Below, one piece after another: positions 1-7,162 of a stretch of 9,131 bases of DNA. Origin of the DNA: Gemmatimonadota bacterium (GTDB lineage: Bacteria > Latescibacterota > UBA2968 > UBA8231). Location of the stretch: the NCBI GenBank assembly GCA_009845645.1, contig VXZF01000318.1:1-9131 (forward strand), in the 5' to 3' direction. Below the pieces are notes generated by a model. It did no database searches and was not told where the DNA came from. It saw only the letters and a program-made list of their open reading frames with translations. A program made the position numbers and the translations under genes. Position 1 is the first letter of the stretch, and each line of letters starts with the position of its first letter.

Positions 1-1077
1 GGCGTGGCTGTGGACGCCGTTTTCGACAGCGTCTCCGTGGCCACCACGTTCAAGGACAAGCTGGCCGATTTGGGCATCATCTTCTGCTCCATGTCCGAAG
101 CCATCCAAGATCACCCCGAACTCGTGCGAAAATACCTCGGCTCGGTCGTTCCCTATACCGACAATTTCTTCGCCACCCTCAACTCCGCGGTCTTTACCGA
201 CGGCTCCTTCGTGTACGTGCCGCCGGGCGTGCGCTGCCCCATGGAGCTATCGACGTACTTCCGCATCAACGCGGCAAACACGGGCCAATTCGAGCGCACC
301 TTGGTCATCGCCGACGAGGGGTCGTATGTGTCATATTTAGAAGGTTGTACGGCGCCCATGCGCGACGAAAATCAGCTCCACGCGGCCGTCGTCGAACTCG
401 TAGCCCTCGGCGACGCGCAGATTAAGTACTCCACCGTGCAGAACTGGTACCCGGGCGACGAAAACGGCAAGGGTGGGATCTACAACTTCGTCACCAAGCG
501 CGGTGCGTGTCGCGGCGACCGCTCCAAGATCTCGTGGACCCAAGTCGAGACCGGCTCGGCCATCACTTGGAAGTACCCTAGCTGCATCCTACAGGGCGAC
601 CACTCGATCGGCGAATTTTACTCAGTGGCCGTCACGTCCAAGCGGCAGCAGGCCGACACGGGCACCAAAATGCACCACATCGGCAAAAACACCCGCAGCA
701 CCATTGTCTCCAAGGGCATTTCGGCCCAGCGCGGCCAAAACACCTATCGCGGCAAGGTGCAGGTGCTCAAAAACGCGACCGGCGCTCGCAACTTCACCCA
801 GTGCGATTCCATGCTCATCGGCGACCAATGCGGCGCGCACACCTTTCCCTACATCGAGGTGCGCAACCCCACCGCCCACGTCGAACACGAGGCATCCACC
901 TCCAAGATCGGCGAGGCCCAGATTTTCTACTGCACCCAGCGCGGGATCTCCACTGAAGACGCCATCTCCATGATCGTCAACGGCTTCTGCAAGGAAGTCC
1001 TCGCCGAGCTGCCGATGGAATTCGCCGTCGAAGCGCAAAAGCTGCTCGGCATCAGCCTCGAAGGCAGCGTGGGGTAG
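1..1077 (+). CDS. sufB: Fe-S cluster assembly scaffold protein SufB (5'-truncated by window edge)
   Basis: SufB is the scaffold subunit of the cytoplasmic SufBC2D complex on which nascent Fe-S clusters are built. The reading frame is open from base 1 ([10 protein letters not shown]...), and the first in-frame start-like codon (GTG at 4) lies inside conserved SufB sequence. The true start is therefore upstream, with roughly 135 residues missing compared with the about 495-aa E. coli protein. Family hallmarks are present: [31 protein letters not shown], and the C-terminal [20 protein letters not shown]. Counting codons from base 1, the Cys in EGCTAPM (codon 116) matches E. coli Cys254, the Cys in NFTQCDS (codon 268) matches Cys405, and the EHE triad (codons 295-297) matches Glu432-His433-Glu434. 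These are the proposed sulfur-transfer and cluster-assembly residues, so the protein should be functional. It is followed 60 bp later by an unrelated Uma2 gene instead of directly by sufC. Confidence 0.97.
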   Translation, partial: GVAVDAVFDSVSVATTFKDKLADLGIIFCSMSEAIQDHPELVRKYLGSVVPYTDNFFATLNSAVFTDGSFVYVPPGVRCPMELSTYFRINAANTGQFERTLVIADEGSYVSYLEGCTAPMRDENQLHAAVVELVALGDAQIKYSTVQNWYPGDENGKGGIYNFVTKRGACRGDRSKISWTQVETGSAITWKYPSCILQGDHSIGEFYSVAVTSKRQQADTGTKMHHIGKNTRSTIVSKGISAQRGQNTYRGKVQVLKNATGARNFTQCDSMLIGDQCGAHTFPYIEVRNPTAHVEHEASTSKIGEAQIFYCTQRGISTEDAISMIVNGFCKEVLAELPMEFAVEAQKLLGISLEGSVG

Positions 1078-1137
1078 ATGAGTCAGAACTTAATTCGTTG
1101 TGGATCGCCCTTGACCAAAGCCATAAGAGGTTGAACC

Positions 1138-2151
1138 ATGTCCAGCACCATCCCATACCAAGAGAGAACCTCGGCCGAGGCGGTTGGTCTAGCTGAAGAA
1201 GAGGTGCCCGTCATCGTGTTGCCCAATGGCGAGCGGTTGGAGTTTCCCGGCTGCCGCGCCTACAAAATGTCCCTGTCCGAACTAGAAGAGTACGAAGGCC
1301 GATATGAGTATTGGTATGGTCCCACCGAAACCCTCATCGTCGTGGCAGACGAGCCCAGAGTCAGCGGGGATCACGAACTGCCCACGCCCTACCTGATGCA
1401 ACTAGTTCAACAAATCGCCGAGGAGTGCGGGGGCCACTTTGTCCCCTTTGGTACGGTCAGTATCTGGGGTGCGAATGCAGAGGGCGTCCCTCGGGTCGTC
1501 ATGCGTCCCGATCAGTGCCTTTACTTGCGTCCCCAGTCGGCGCGATTGCCCGACAAGGACGGGTTGAAGTTGGGCTTTCACACCTTGCCTGATGTGGTGT
1601 TGGAAGTCGATCATACGACCGACATTCGGCGGGGGAAGCTGCATCAGTATGCGTTGTGGGGTTTTCCCGAAGTGTGGGTCGAAGTTCCCGAGGCGTACAC
1701 GCCTAGCCGACGGGCCGGCAAGCCTCGGTTGACGATCTATGTATTGGAAGGCAGCCAATATCGCGAGGTCGCGGTGAGCCGGGCGTTGGCGGGTTGGACG
1801 GCGGCGGAAATACACCGGGCACTCAACGAGCGATTGGGGTGGTCGTCGGAGACCACAGCGGCACTGTTGCGGGTGGCGCGGGCGCTAACGGCGCGTTTGG
1901 GCACGGCTGGTCCTGAAGGTACGCCGCGCTTGCGAATGCACCGTGAAGAAGGGCGTGAAGAAGGGCGTGAAGAAGGTAAGCGGGCTTTGTGCCATCAAGC
2001 AGCCCTGCGTTTCGGAGAGGACGTGGCAAGGGATTTGGCGTCGTTGCTCGCAGACGTGTCGGGTGAAAACCTGACGCATGTGGGCGGCTGGATCGTAACA
2101 TCCCACAACGGCGATGAACTGCTTCGCCGAGTGCGAGAGAATAGGGCCTAG
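1138..2151 (+). CDS. Uma2-family (DUF820) PD-(D/E)XK endonuclease-like protein
   Basis: This 337-aa protein resembles the Uma2/DUF820 family of putative restriction-endonuclease-fold proteins, whose cellular role is not settled. Visible signatures are the core PDVVLEVDHTT (Asp152, Glu156) followed by KLHQYALWGFPEVWVEVPE (Lys167 onward). They match the usual Uma2 pattern PDLVxEVxSPS...KxxxYxxAGVPEYW. The C-terminal tail carries the tandem REEGREEGREEGKR stretch, then a helical ending, common in Uma2 and related putative nuclease families. The ATG at 1138 is preceded by AAGAGG (1125-1130) at good spacing. An N-terminal extension of about 100 residues before the Uma2 core, with a glutamate-rich start, makes it longer than the typical 180-230 aa. 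The gene sits between sufB and sufC, which are normally adjacent, so it is probably an inserted accessory gene. It has no evident functional link to cluster assembly. The family call is firm; nuclease activity is inferred. Confidence 0.8.
   Translation: MSSTIPYQERTSAEAVGLAEEEVPVIVLPNGERLEFPGCRAYKMSLSELEEYEGRYEYWYGPTETLIVVADEPRVSGDHELPTPYLMQLVQQIAEECGGHFVPFGTVSIWGANAEGVPRVVMRPDQCLYLRPQSARLPDKDGLKLGFHTLPDVVLEVDHTTDIRRGKLHQYALWGFPEVWVEVPEAYTPSRRAGKPRLTIYVLEGSQYREVAVSRALAGWTAAEIHRALNERLGWSSETTAALLRVARALTARLGTAGPEGTPRLRMHREEGREEGREEGKRALCHQAALRFGEDVARDLASLLADVSGENLTHVGGWIVTSHNGDELLRRVRENRA
1942..1976 (+). repeat. 12-bp tandem repeat, 3 copies, inside Uma2 gene
   Basis: CGTGAAGAAGGG is repeated three times in register (1942-1953, 1954-1965, 1966-1976, the last copy lacking its final G). 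It encodes the REEG repeats of the Uma2 tail. The unit length is a multiple of three, so copy-number change would preserve frame. Such tails vary in length between Uma2 paralogs. Confidence 0.85.
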
Positions 2152-2292
2152 CTTGGCATTGATTTTGAATAAAATGCGGCCACAACAACAGACGATGGTG
2201 TTTGATACATAAACTTGACAAGTCCATCAACTTAGGCTCAAAGAAGAGCTACATTTATCCACTCAAAATCAAACCTTAGTAGAAAGCATCCT
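2152..2292 (+). other. Intergenic region between Uma2 gene and sufC
   Basis: This 141-bp stretch is clearly AT-richer than the genes around it and has no plausible ORF. A TTGACA hexamer occurs at 2215-2220, but no convincing -10 box lies 16-18 bp downstream, so a secondary promoter for sufCDSUT is possible but unproven. No strong hairpin with a T-run was seen. If the Uma2 gene is an insertion, this segment and the 60 bp at 1078-1137 are its probable flanks. Confidence 0.3.
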
Positions 2293-3038
<746 letters not shown>

Positions 3039-3042
<4 letters not shown>

Positions 3043-4331
3043 ACGGCGTCGCCCATTATCAGTCCTGCTTTAACGACCTCGTCGGTAAAGATGAGTTGCT
3101 GTCGCTGCGGCAAAAGGCCATTGAGCACTTCGCCGACGCTGGCTTTCCCACGACCAAAGACGAGGAGTGGGCTTTTACCAACATCGCCCCGCTGACTCGG
3201 ATCGACTTCGAGCTAGCCACATCCGCGTCCGCACCGGCCGCTCTCGACGACTACCGCTACGGCCTCAACGGGCTGGTCTTTATCGATGGCCACTTTGCTC
3301 CCGCGCATTCTCATCTCAACGGCCTATCCGCCGGTGTGCGCGTCGAGCGCTTGGGCGACGCCATTGCCTCAAACGGCGACCTAGTCTCGGAGTCCCTAGG
3401 CCAAGCCGCCGCCACCGAAGACGAGGCCTTCACTGCACTCAACACCGCCTTCTTGCAAGACGGTGCGGTCGTTTATCTGCCCCGAGGAACCGTCGTCGAA
3501 CAGCCTATCCACTTGCTGTTTGTCTCCACCGGCCAACGCGCCAACGTCGTCTCTCATCCGCGCGTCCTCGTAGTCGCCGAAGCCAACACCCAGGCGACCC
3601 TAGTCGAAAGCTACGTCGGCTTAGATTCAGAACCGTATCTGACCAACAGCGTCAGCGAATTCTTCGTCGGCCCCAACGCCGTGCTCGACCACTACCGGGT
3701 CCAGCGCGAATCCGCCGCTGCCTTCCACATCGCAGCGACCCATGTCCGCGAGGAACGCGCCGCCCAATTCCGCTCGACCGCCATCACCTTGGGAGGACGC
3801 CTGACCCGCCATCACATCCACACCGCTTTAGAGGGCGAAGGCGTTGACTCCACTCTCAACGGCCTCTACATCGAAGACGGGGCGCAACACGTCGATAACC
3901 ACACGCTCATTGAACACGCCCAGCCCCACTGCCAGAGCCACGAGTTCTACAAGGGAATTCTCGGTGGCCGGGCCACAGGCGTCTTCCGGGGCAAAATCCA
4001 CGTCCACCAAGCCGCGCAAAAAACCGACGCCTACCAAGCCAATCAGAATCTCCTACTCTCGGAGACGGCCCAAATCAACACCAAGCCCCAACTCGAAATC
4101 TACGCCGACGACGTCAAGTGTTCGCACGGAGCCACCATCGGCCAGCTCGACGAAGACGCCCTCTTTTACTTGCGCTCCCGTGGCATTGGCCACCAAGAGG
4201 CCGTCCGGGTATTGACGCGAGCCTTTGCCGGCGAAGTCCTCGACCGCGTGCGCGTCCCTGCCCTCAAAGACCAACTCGACCAACTAGTAAATCACCGGCT
4301 AGATCAAGCCGCCGCCGCAGTTGCCCCATGA
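3039..4331 (+). CDS. sufD: Fe-S cluster assembly protein SufD
   Basis: SufD is the beta-helix partner of SufB in the SufBC2D scaffold and is needed for iron acquisition and cluster assembly. The 430-aa product begins [10 protein letters not shown]. The start at 3039 is chosen because it overlaps the sufC stop as ATGA; an earlier in-frame ATG at 3018 lies inside sufC and is unlikely. Recognisable SufD segments are the N-terminal [16 protein letters not shown], the beta-helix region with [20 protein letters not shown], and the highly conserved C-terminal [19 protein letters not shown]. Cys361 and His363 in KCSHG match E. coli Cys358/His360, the latter implicated in cluster binding at the SufB-SufD interface. 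The stop overlaps the sufS start (ATGA at 4328-4331). Confidence 0.96.
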
Positions 4332-5557
4332 CCGCTTCCTTTGACATCGCCAAAATCCGCCGCGATTTCCCCGTACTCGGCGAGAAAATCCGCGGCAAGG
4401 ATCTCGTCTATTTCGACAACGGCGCGACCACCCAAAAGCCGCTGACGGTCATCTACGCGCTCCAGCGCTACTACGCCCGCGAAAACGCCAACATCCATCG
4501 CGGCGTCCACTTCCTCAGCCAACAGGCGACCTTTGCCTACGAACGCGCGCGCGGCCGAGTCGGCCAGTTTATCAACGCCCGCGAGAGCAGCGAAGTCGTC
4601 TTCGTGCGCGGCACCACCGAAGCGCTCAATCTCGTCGCCCACAGCTACGGCCGGTCGCAGCTAGGCCCCGACGACGAGATCATCGTCTCGCAGCTAGAGC
4701 ACCACTCCAACATCGTGCCGTGGCAACTGCTGTGCGAGGAAAAAGGCGCGCGCCTGCGGGTAGTGCCCATCAGTGATACGGGCGAGTTCCTCTTCGACGA
4801 ATACGAAAAGCTGCTCACTGAGCGCACCCGCATCGTCGCCATCGCCCACGCTTCCAACGCCCTCGGCACCATCCTGCCAGTAAAGGAAATCGCCGCCTTA
4901 GCCCATCAGCACGGCGCAGTCGTCGTCGTCGATGGAGCGCAAGGAGTGCCCCATCTGCCGGTAGACGTGCAAGACCTCGACTGCGACTTCTACGCCTTTT
5001 CCGGGCACAAGCTCTTCGGCCCCACCGGCATCGGCGTGCTCTACGGCAAGCAGGCCCTTTTACACGCCATGCCGCCCTATGAAGGCGGTGGCTCGATGAT
5101 CGAAAAGGTGAGCTTTGCCGGAACCACGTACGCTCCCCCGCCGATGCGCTTTGAGGCCGGCACGCCGCACATCGCCGGCGTCACTGGCTTGGAGACCGCC
5201 ATTGATTACGTCAACTCCGTGGGAAAGGAACAGGTCGCCGCGTACGAGGCCGACTTGCTCGCGTACGCAGACGCTGCCCTCGCCGACATTCCGGGCCTGC
5301 GCCTGATTGGCACGGCCCGCGAGCGCGTGGCCGTGATCTCCTTCACCCTCGGCGACATCCACCCGCACGACATCGGCACCATCCTCGACGCCGAGGGCAT
5401 TGCCGTGCGCGCCGGCCACCACTGCGCCCAGCCGACCATGCAGTTTTACCAAGTGCCCGCTACGGTGCGTGCCTCGTTGGCTTTCTACAACACGCGCGCG
5501 GAAATTGACGCTCTAGTCGCGGCATTGCACAAGGTCAAGAAGGTATTTGGCGGGTGA
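4328..5557 (+). CDS. sufS: Cysteine desulfurase SufS (class II, PLP-dependent)
   Basis: SufS removes sulfur from L-cysteine, giving alanine and an enzyme persulfide that passes to SufU and then to the SufB scaffold. The product is 409 aa, close to the 406 aa of E. coli SufS. The open frame extends upstream through sufD, but the ATG at 4328 gives the canonical N-terminus (FDIAKIRRDFPVL) and overlaps the sufD stop. Visible motifs are YFDNGATTQKP near the N-terminus, HHSNIVPWQ, VVVDGAQGVPHLPVDVQ, the PLP lysine in FSGHKLFGPTG (Lys228) and the catalytic cysteine in RAGHHCAQP (Cys366), equivalent to E. coli Lys226 and Cys364. The RxGHHCAQ form identifies group II SufS rather than IscS/NifS. sufU follows 45 bp downstream, consistent with a SufS-SufU sulfur-transfer pair rather than SufE. 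Confidence 0.97.
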   Translation: MTASFDIAKIRRDFPVLGEKIRGKDLVYFDNGATTQKPLTVIYALQRYYARENANIHRGVHFLSQQATFAYERARGRVGQFINARESSEVVFVRGTTEALNLVAHSYGRSQLGPDDEIIVSQLEHHSNIVPWQLLCEEKGARLRVVPISDTGEFLFDEYEKLLTERTRIVAIAHASNALGTILPVKEIAALAHQHGAVVVVDGAQGVPHLPVDVQDLDCDFYAFSGHKLFGPTGIGVLYGKQALLHAMPPYEGGGSMIEKVSFAGTTYAPPPMRFEAGTPHIAGVTGLETAIDYVNSVGKEQVAAYEADLLAYADAALADIPGLRLIGTARERVAVISFTLGDIHPHDIGTILDAEGIAVRAGHHCAQPTMQFYQVPATVRASLAFYNTRAEIDALVAALHKVKKVFGG

Positions 5558-5602
5558 GGAATGAGTAGAGGTTTATGACAACATCAACAAGGCACTTCAA
5601 CG

Positions 5603-6055
5603 ATGACTGAGCTCCGCGAACTGTACCAGCAGATCATCCTCGATCACAACAAAAATCCGCGCAACTTCGGCAAGCTGCCCGAGGCCAATCGCATGCAAGA
5701 GGGCCACAATCCCCTGTGTGGCGATCACCTGCAGATCTATCTCCACGTGGCCGATGAGCGAATTGCCGACATCAGCTTTGACGGATCGGGTTGCGCCATT
5801 TCCAAAGCCTCGGCTTCCCTGATGACCGCCGCGCTCAAGGGCAAGCGTCCCGACGAGGCAGTCGAGCTGTTTGAGCAGTTCCAGCAGATGGTGACTGCGG
5901 AGCCGGACGCGCCCGTCGATCACCAAGCCTTGGGCAAGATGGCCGTCTTCGCAGGGGTGCGCGAGTTCCCCATGCGCGTCAAGTGCGCGACCCTCGCTTG
6001 GCACGCCGCCAAAGCGGCCATAGAACAAGACCCATCGCCCGCATCCACCGAATAG
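5603..6055 (+). CDS. sufU: SufU-type Fe-S cluster assembly sulfurtransferase
   Basis: SufU is a zinc-dependent sulfur acceptor that collects persulfide sulfur from SufS in SUF systems that lack SufE. This 150-aa protein has the full ligand set: Cys39 and Asp41 in PLCGDHL, Cys64 in GSGCAISKASASLM and Cys128 in RVKCATLAWH. The stretch between the second and third cysteines contains the longer insertion (around LKGKRPDEAVELFEQF) that distinguishes SufU from the IscU scaffold. The conserved N-terminal LYQQIILDHNKNPRNFG also fits. An AAGG at about 5590 serves as a weak ribosome binding site. The gene follows sufS by 45 bp and precedes sufT by 32 bp in the same operon. Confidence 0.95.
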   Translation: MTELRELYQQIILDHNKNPRNFGKLPEANRMQEGHNPLCGDHLQIYLHVADERIADISFDGSGCAISKASASLMTAALKGKRPDEAVELFEQFQQMVTAEPDAPVDHQALGKMAVFAGVREFPMRVKCATLAWHAAKAAIEQDPSPASTE

Positions 6056-6087
6056 GACGTGTAACTAACCGCTAAAAGGAGTCCTCC

Positions 6088-6426
6088 ATGGAGCTGTTGC
6101 ACGAAAAAACCTTTCCCTCCGATTCTACCGAGGCCAAAGTCGTAGCCGTGCTCAAGACCTGCTACGACCCCGAGATTCCGGTCGATATCTTTGCCCTCGG
6201 CCTGATCTACGACATTGAGGTCAGCGATTCGCAGGACGTCCACGTGACCATGACCTTGACCTCGCCAGCCTGCCCGGTCGCCGGCACGCTGCCGCCGGAA
6301 ATCGAACACAAAATCAAGTCCCATGTCCCGGGCATCGCCACAGCCCTGGTCGAGGTCGTGTGGGATCCGCCGTGGACGATCGACATGATGACCGAAGGGG
6401 CCAAACTCGAACTAGGCATGATGTAA
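6088..6426 (+). CDS. sufT: SufT-like DUF59/MIP18-family Fe-S maturation protein
   Basis: This 112-aa protein consists of a single DUF59 (MIP18/PaaD-like) domain. Hallmarks are CYDPEIPVDIFALGLIYDI (residues 25-43) and TMTLTSPACPVAG (54-66), with the conserved Cys62 in SPACP. In Staphylococcus SufT supports Fe-S protein maturation under high demand, and stand-alone DUF59 genes at the end of suf operons are generally called SufT. It acts in the cytoplasm, probably as an auxiliary maturation factor rather than a core scaffold. A strong AAAAGGAG at 6074-6081 lies 6 bp before the ATG. The gene ends only 2 bp before the Rrf2 regulator start, so the two are co-transcribed. Confidence 0.92.
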   Translation: MELLHEKTFPSDSTEAKVVAVLKTCYDPEIPVDIFALGLIYDIEVSDSQDVHVTMTLTSPACPVAGTLPPEIEHKIKSHVPGIATALVEVVWDPPWTIDMMTEGAKLELGMM

Positions 6427-6428
6427 TC

Positions 6429-6887
6429 ATGAAACTCAACTCGAGCGAAGAATACGGCTTGCGCTGCCTCTTGCAACTGGCTCGCCAGGCCCCCGGCAGC
6501 CTGACCATCCCGGAAATCAGCCAAGCCGAGGGCATCACCCATCACAACGTCGCCAAGCTCTTGCGCATTCTCCGGCAGGGCGGCTTTGTGGCAAGCGCCC
6601 GCGGTCAGCAAGGCGGCTACGCCCTCGCCAAGCCCCCCCACCAAATCGTCGTGGCCGACGCGCTCGACACGCTGGGCGGTCGCCTCTTCGACGACGGCTT
6701 CTGCGACCACTTCGCCGGCAGCGCGGATTGCTGCACGCACTCGCTCACCGCGTGTTCAGTGCGCGCGCTGTGGGGGCAAGTACAACAGGCCGTCGACCAA
6801 ATCTTATCGCGCACAACCCTAGCCGACCTGCTGGAACAGGGCTACGCCTTGGCCGACGAAGAGGCCCTGCTCGATATATCGGCTTAG
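6429..6887 (+). CDS. Rrf2-family transcriptional regulator (IscR-like, putative Fe-S sensor)
   Basis: This 152-aa winged-helix regulator begins MKLNSSEEYGLRCLLQLA, typical of Rrf2 proteins. The recognition region ITHHNVAKLLRILRQGGFV and wing SARGQQGGYALAKPP follow (about residues 36-70). A cysteine cluster follows the DNA-binding domain: Cys92, Cys101, Cys102 and Cys109, with His104. IscR ligates its cluster with Cys92, Cys98, Cys104 and His107, so the arrangement is similar but the spacing differs, and an Fe-S cofactor is likely but not proven. The start at 6429, 2 bp after sufT, gives the canonical N-terminus; the open frame upstream overlaps sufT. As the last gene of the SUF operon it probably controls this operon in response to cluster supply. 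Its operator should lie upstream of sufB, outside the window. An N-terminally placed rrf2 gene is more usual, so the distal position is notable but not unique. Confidence 0.9.
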   Translation: MKLNSSEEYGLRCLLQLARQAPGSLTIPEISQAEGITHHNVAKLLRILRQGGFVASARGQQGGYALAKPPHQIVVADALDTLGGRLFDDGFCDHFAGSADCCTHSLTACSVRALWGQVQQAVDQILSRTTLADLLEQGYALADEEALLDISA

Positions 6888-6895
6888 GGGATCTA

Positions 6896-6926
6896 TTTTC
6901 AATGGATTGGAGACATCCATTGAAAA
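6896..6926 (+). promoter_or_regulatory. Perfect 12-bp inverted repeat spanning the DUF433 start codon
   Basis: TTTTCAATGGAT (6896-6907) is perfectly complementary to ATCCATTGAAAA (6915-6926), with the 7-nt loop TGGAGAC. The ATG of the downstream gene (6902-6904) lies in the left arm, and the possible Shine-Dalgarno GGGGA (6887-6891) lies just outside. As RNA it would pair the start codon; as DNA it could be a protein operator. No T-run follows the right arm, so it is not a normal intrinsic terminator. Confidence 0.7.
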
Positions 6927-7162
6927 CTCTTGACCGCATAACGATCAATCCCAACGTCTGCTTAGGACAACCCACTGTTCGGGGCATGAGAATCACCGTA
7001 AGTGTGATACTCAAAATGCTGGCTGGGGGTAAGTCCATTCCAGAAGTCTTGGAGGCTTACCCAGAACTCGAAGAAGAAGACGTACTTCAATCGCTGAGAT
7101 ACGCGGCGTGGGTCGTCTCTGATCAGTTGGAATATCCGCATAGAGATGGTACTCTGAGATGA
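6902..7162 (+). CDS. DUF433 family protein (VapB-like antitoxin family)
   Basis: This 86-aa protein matches the DUF433 pattern: RITINPNVCLGQPTVRGMRITVSVILKMLAGGKSIPEVLEAYPELEEEDVLQSLRYA, compared with the usual RIxxDPxVxxGKPxIRGTRIxVxxILexLAxGxsxeEILexYPxLtxEDIxAAL. DUF433 is a small winged/ribbon-type DNA-binding family often encoded beside DUF5615 PIN-like proteins as a presumed antitoxin. Here the next gene is a sigma-54 activator, overlapping by ATGA at 7159-7162, and no DUF5615 gene is seen. The MDW start is chosen because it gives a normal N-terminus and has GGGGA about 10 bp upstream. It is encoded inside a perfect hairpin. The gene begins 14 bp after the Rrf2 regulator and may be read from the SUF operon. 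Coupling suggests the product works with, or controls, the downstream activator; this is inference. Confidence 0.85.
   Translation: MDWRHPLKTLDRITINPNVCLGQPTVRGMRITVSVILKMLAGGKSIPEVLEAYPELEEEDVLQSLRYAAWVVSDQLEYPHRDGTLR

Noticed and set aside
622..1038. Long minus-strand ORFs over the SUF genes (for example 622-1038, 2431-3039, 5060-5452) and plus-strand alternative frames (473-973, 3167-3847)
   Set aside because: They overlap conserved, well-identified genes, have no recognisable domains, and are expected from GC-rich codon bias.
2215..2243. Sigma-70 promoter with TTGACA at 2215-2220 upstream of sufC
   Set aside because: The hexamer 17 bp downstream (TCAAAG) is a poor -10 box, and no better candidate occurs at 16-18 bp spacing.
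6896..6926. Intrinsic terminator for the SUF operon
   Set aside because: The stem is AT-rich, no T-run follows the right arm, and it overlaps the start of the next gene.
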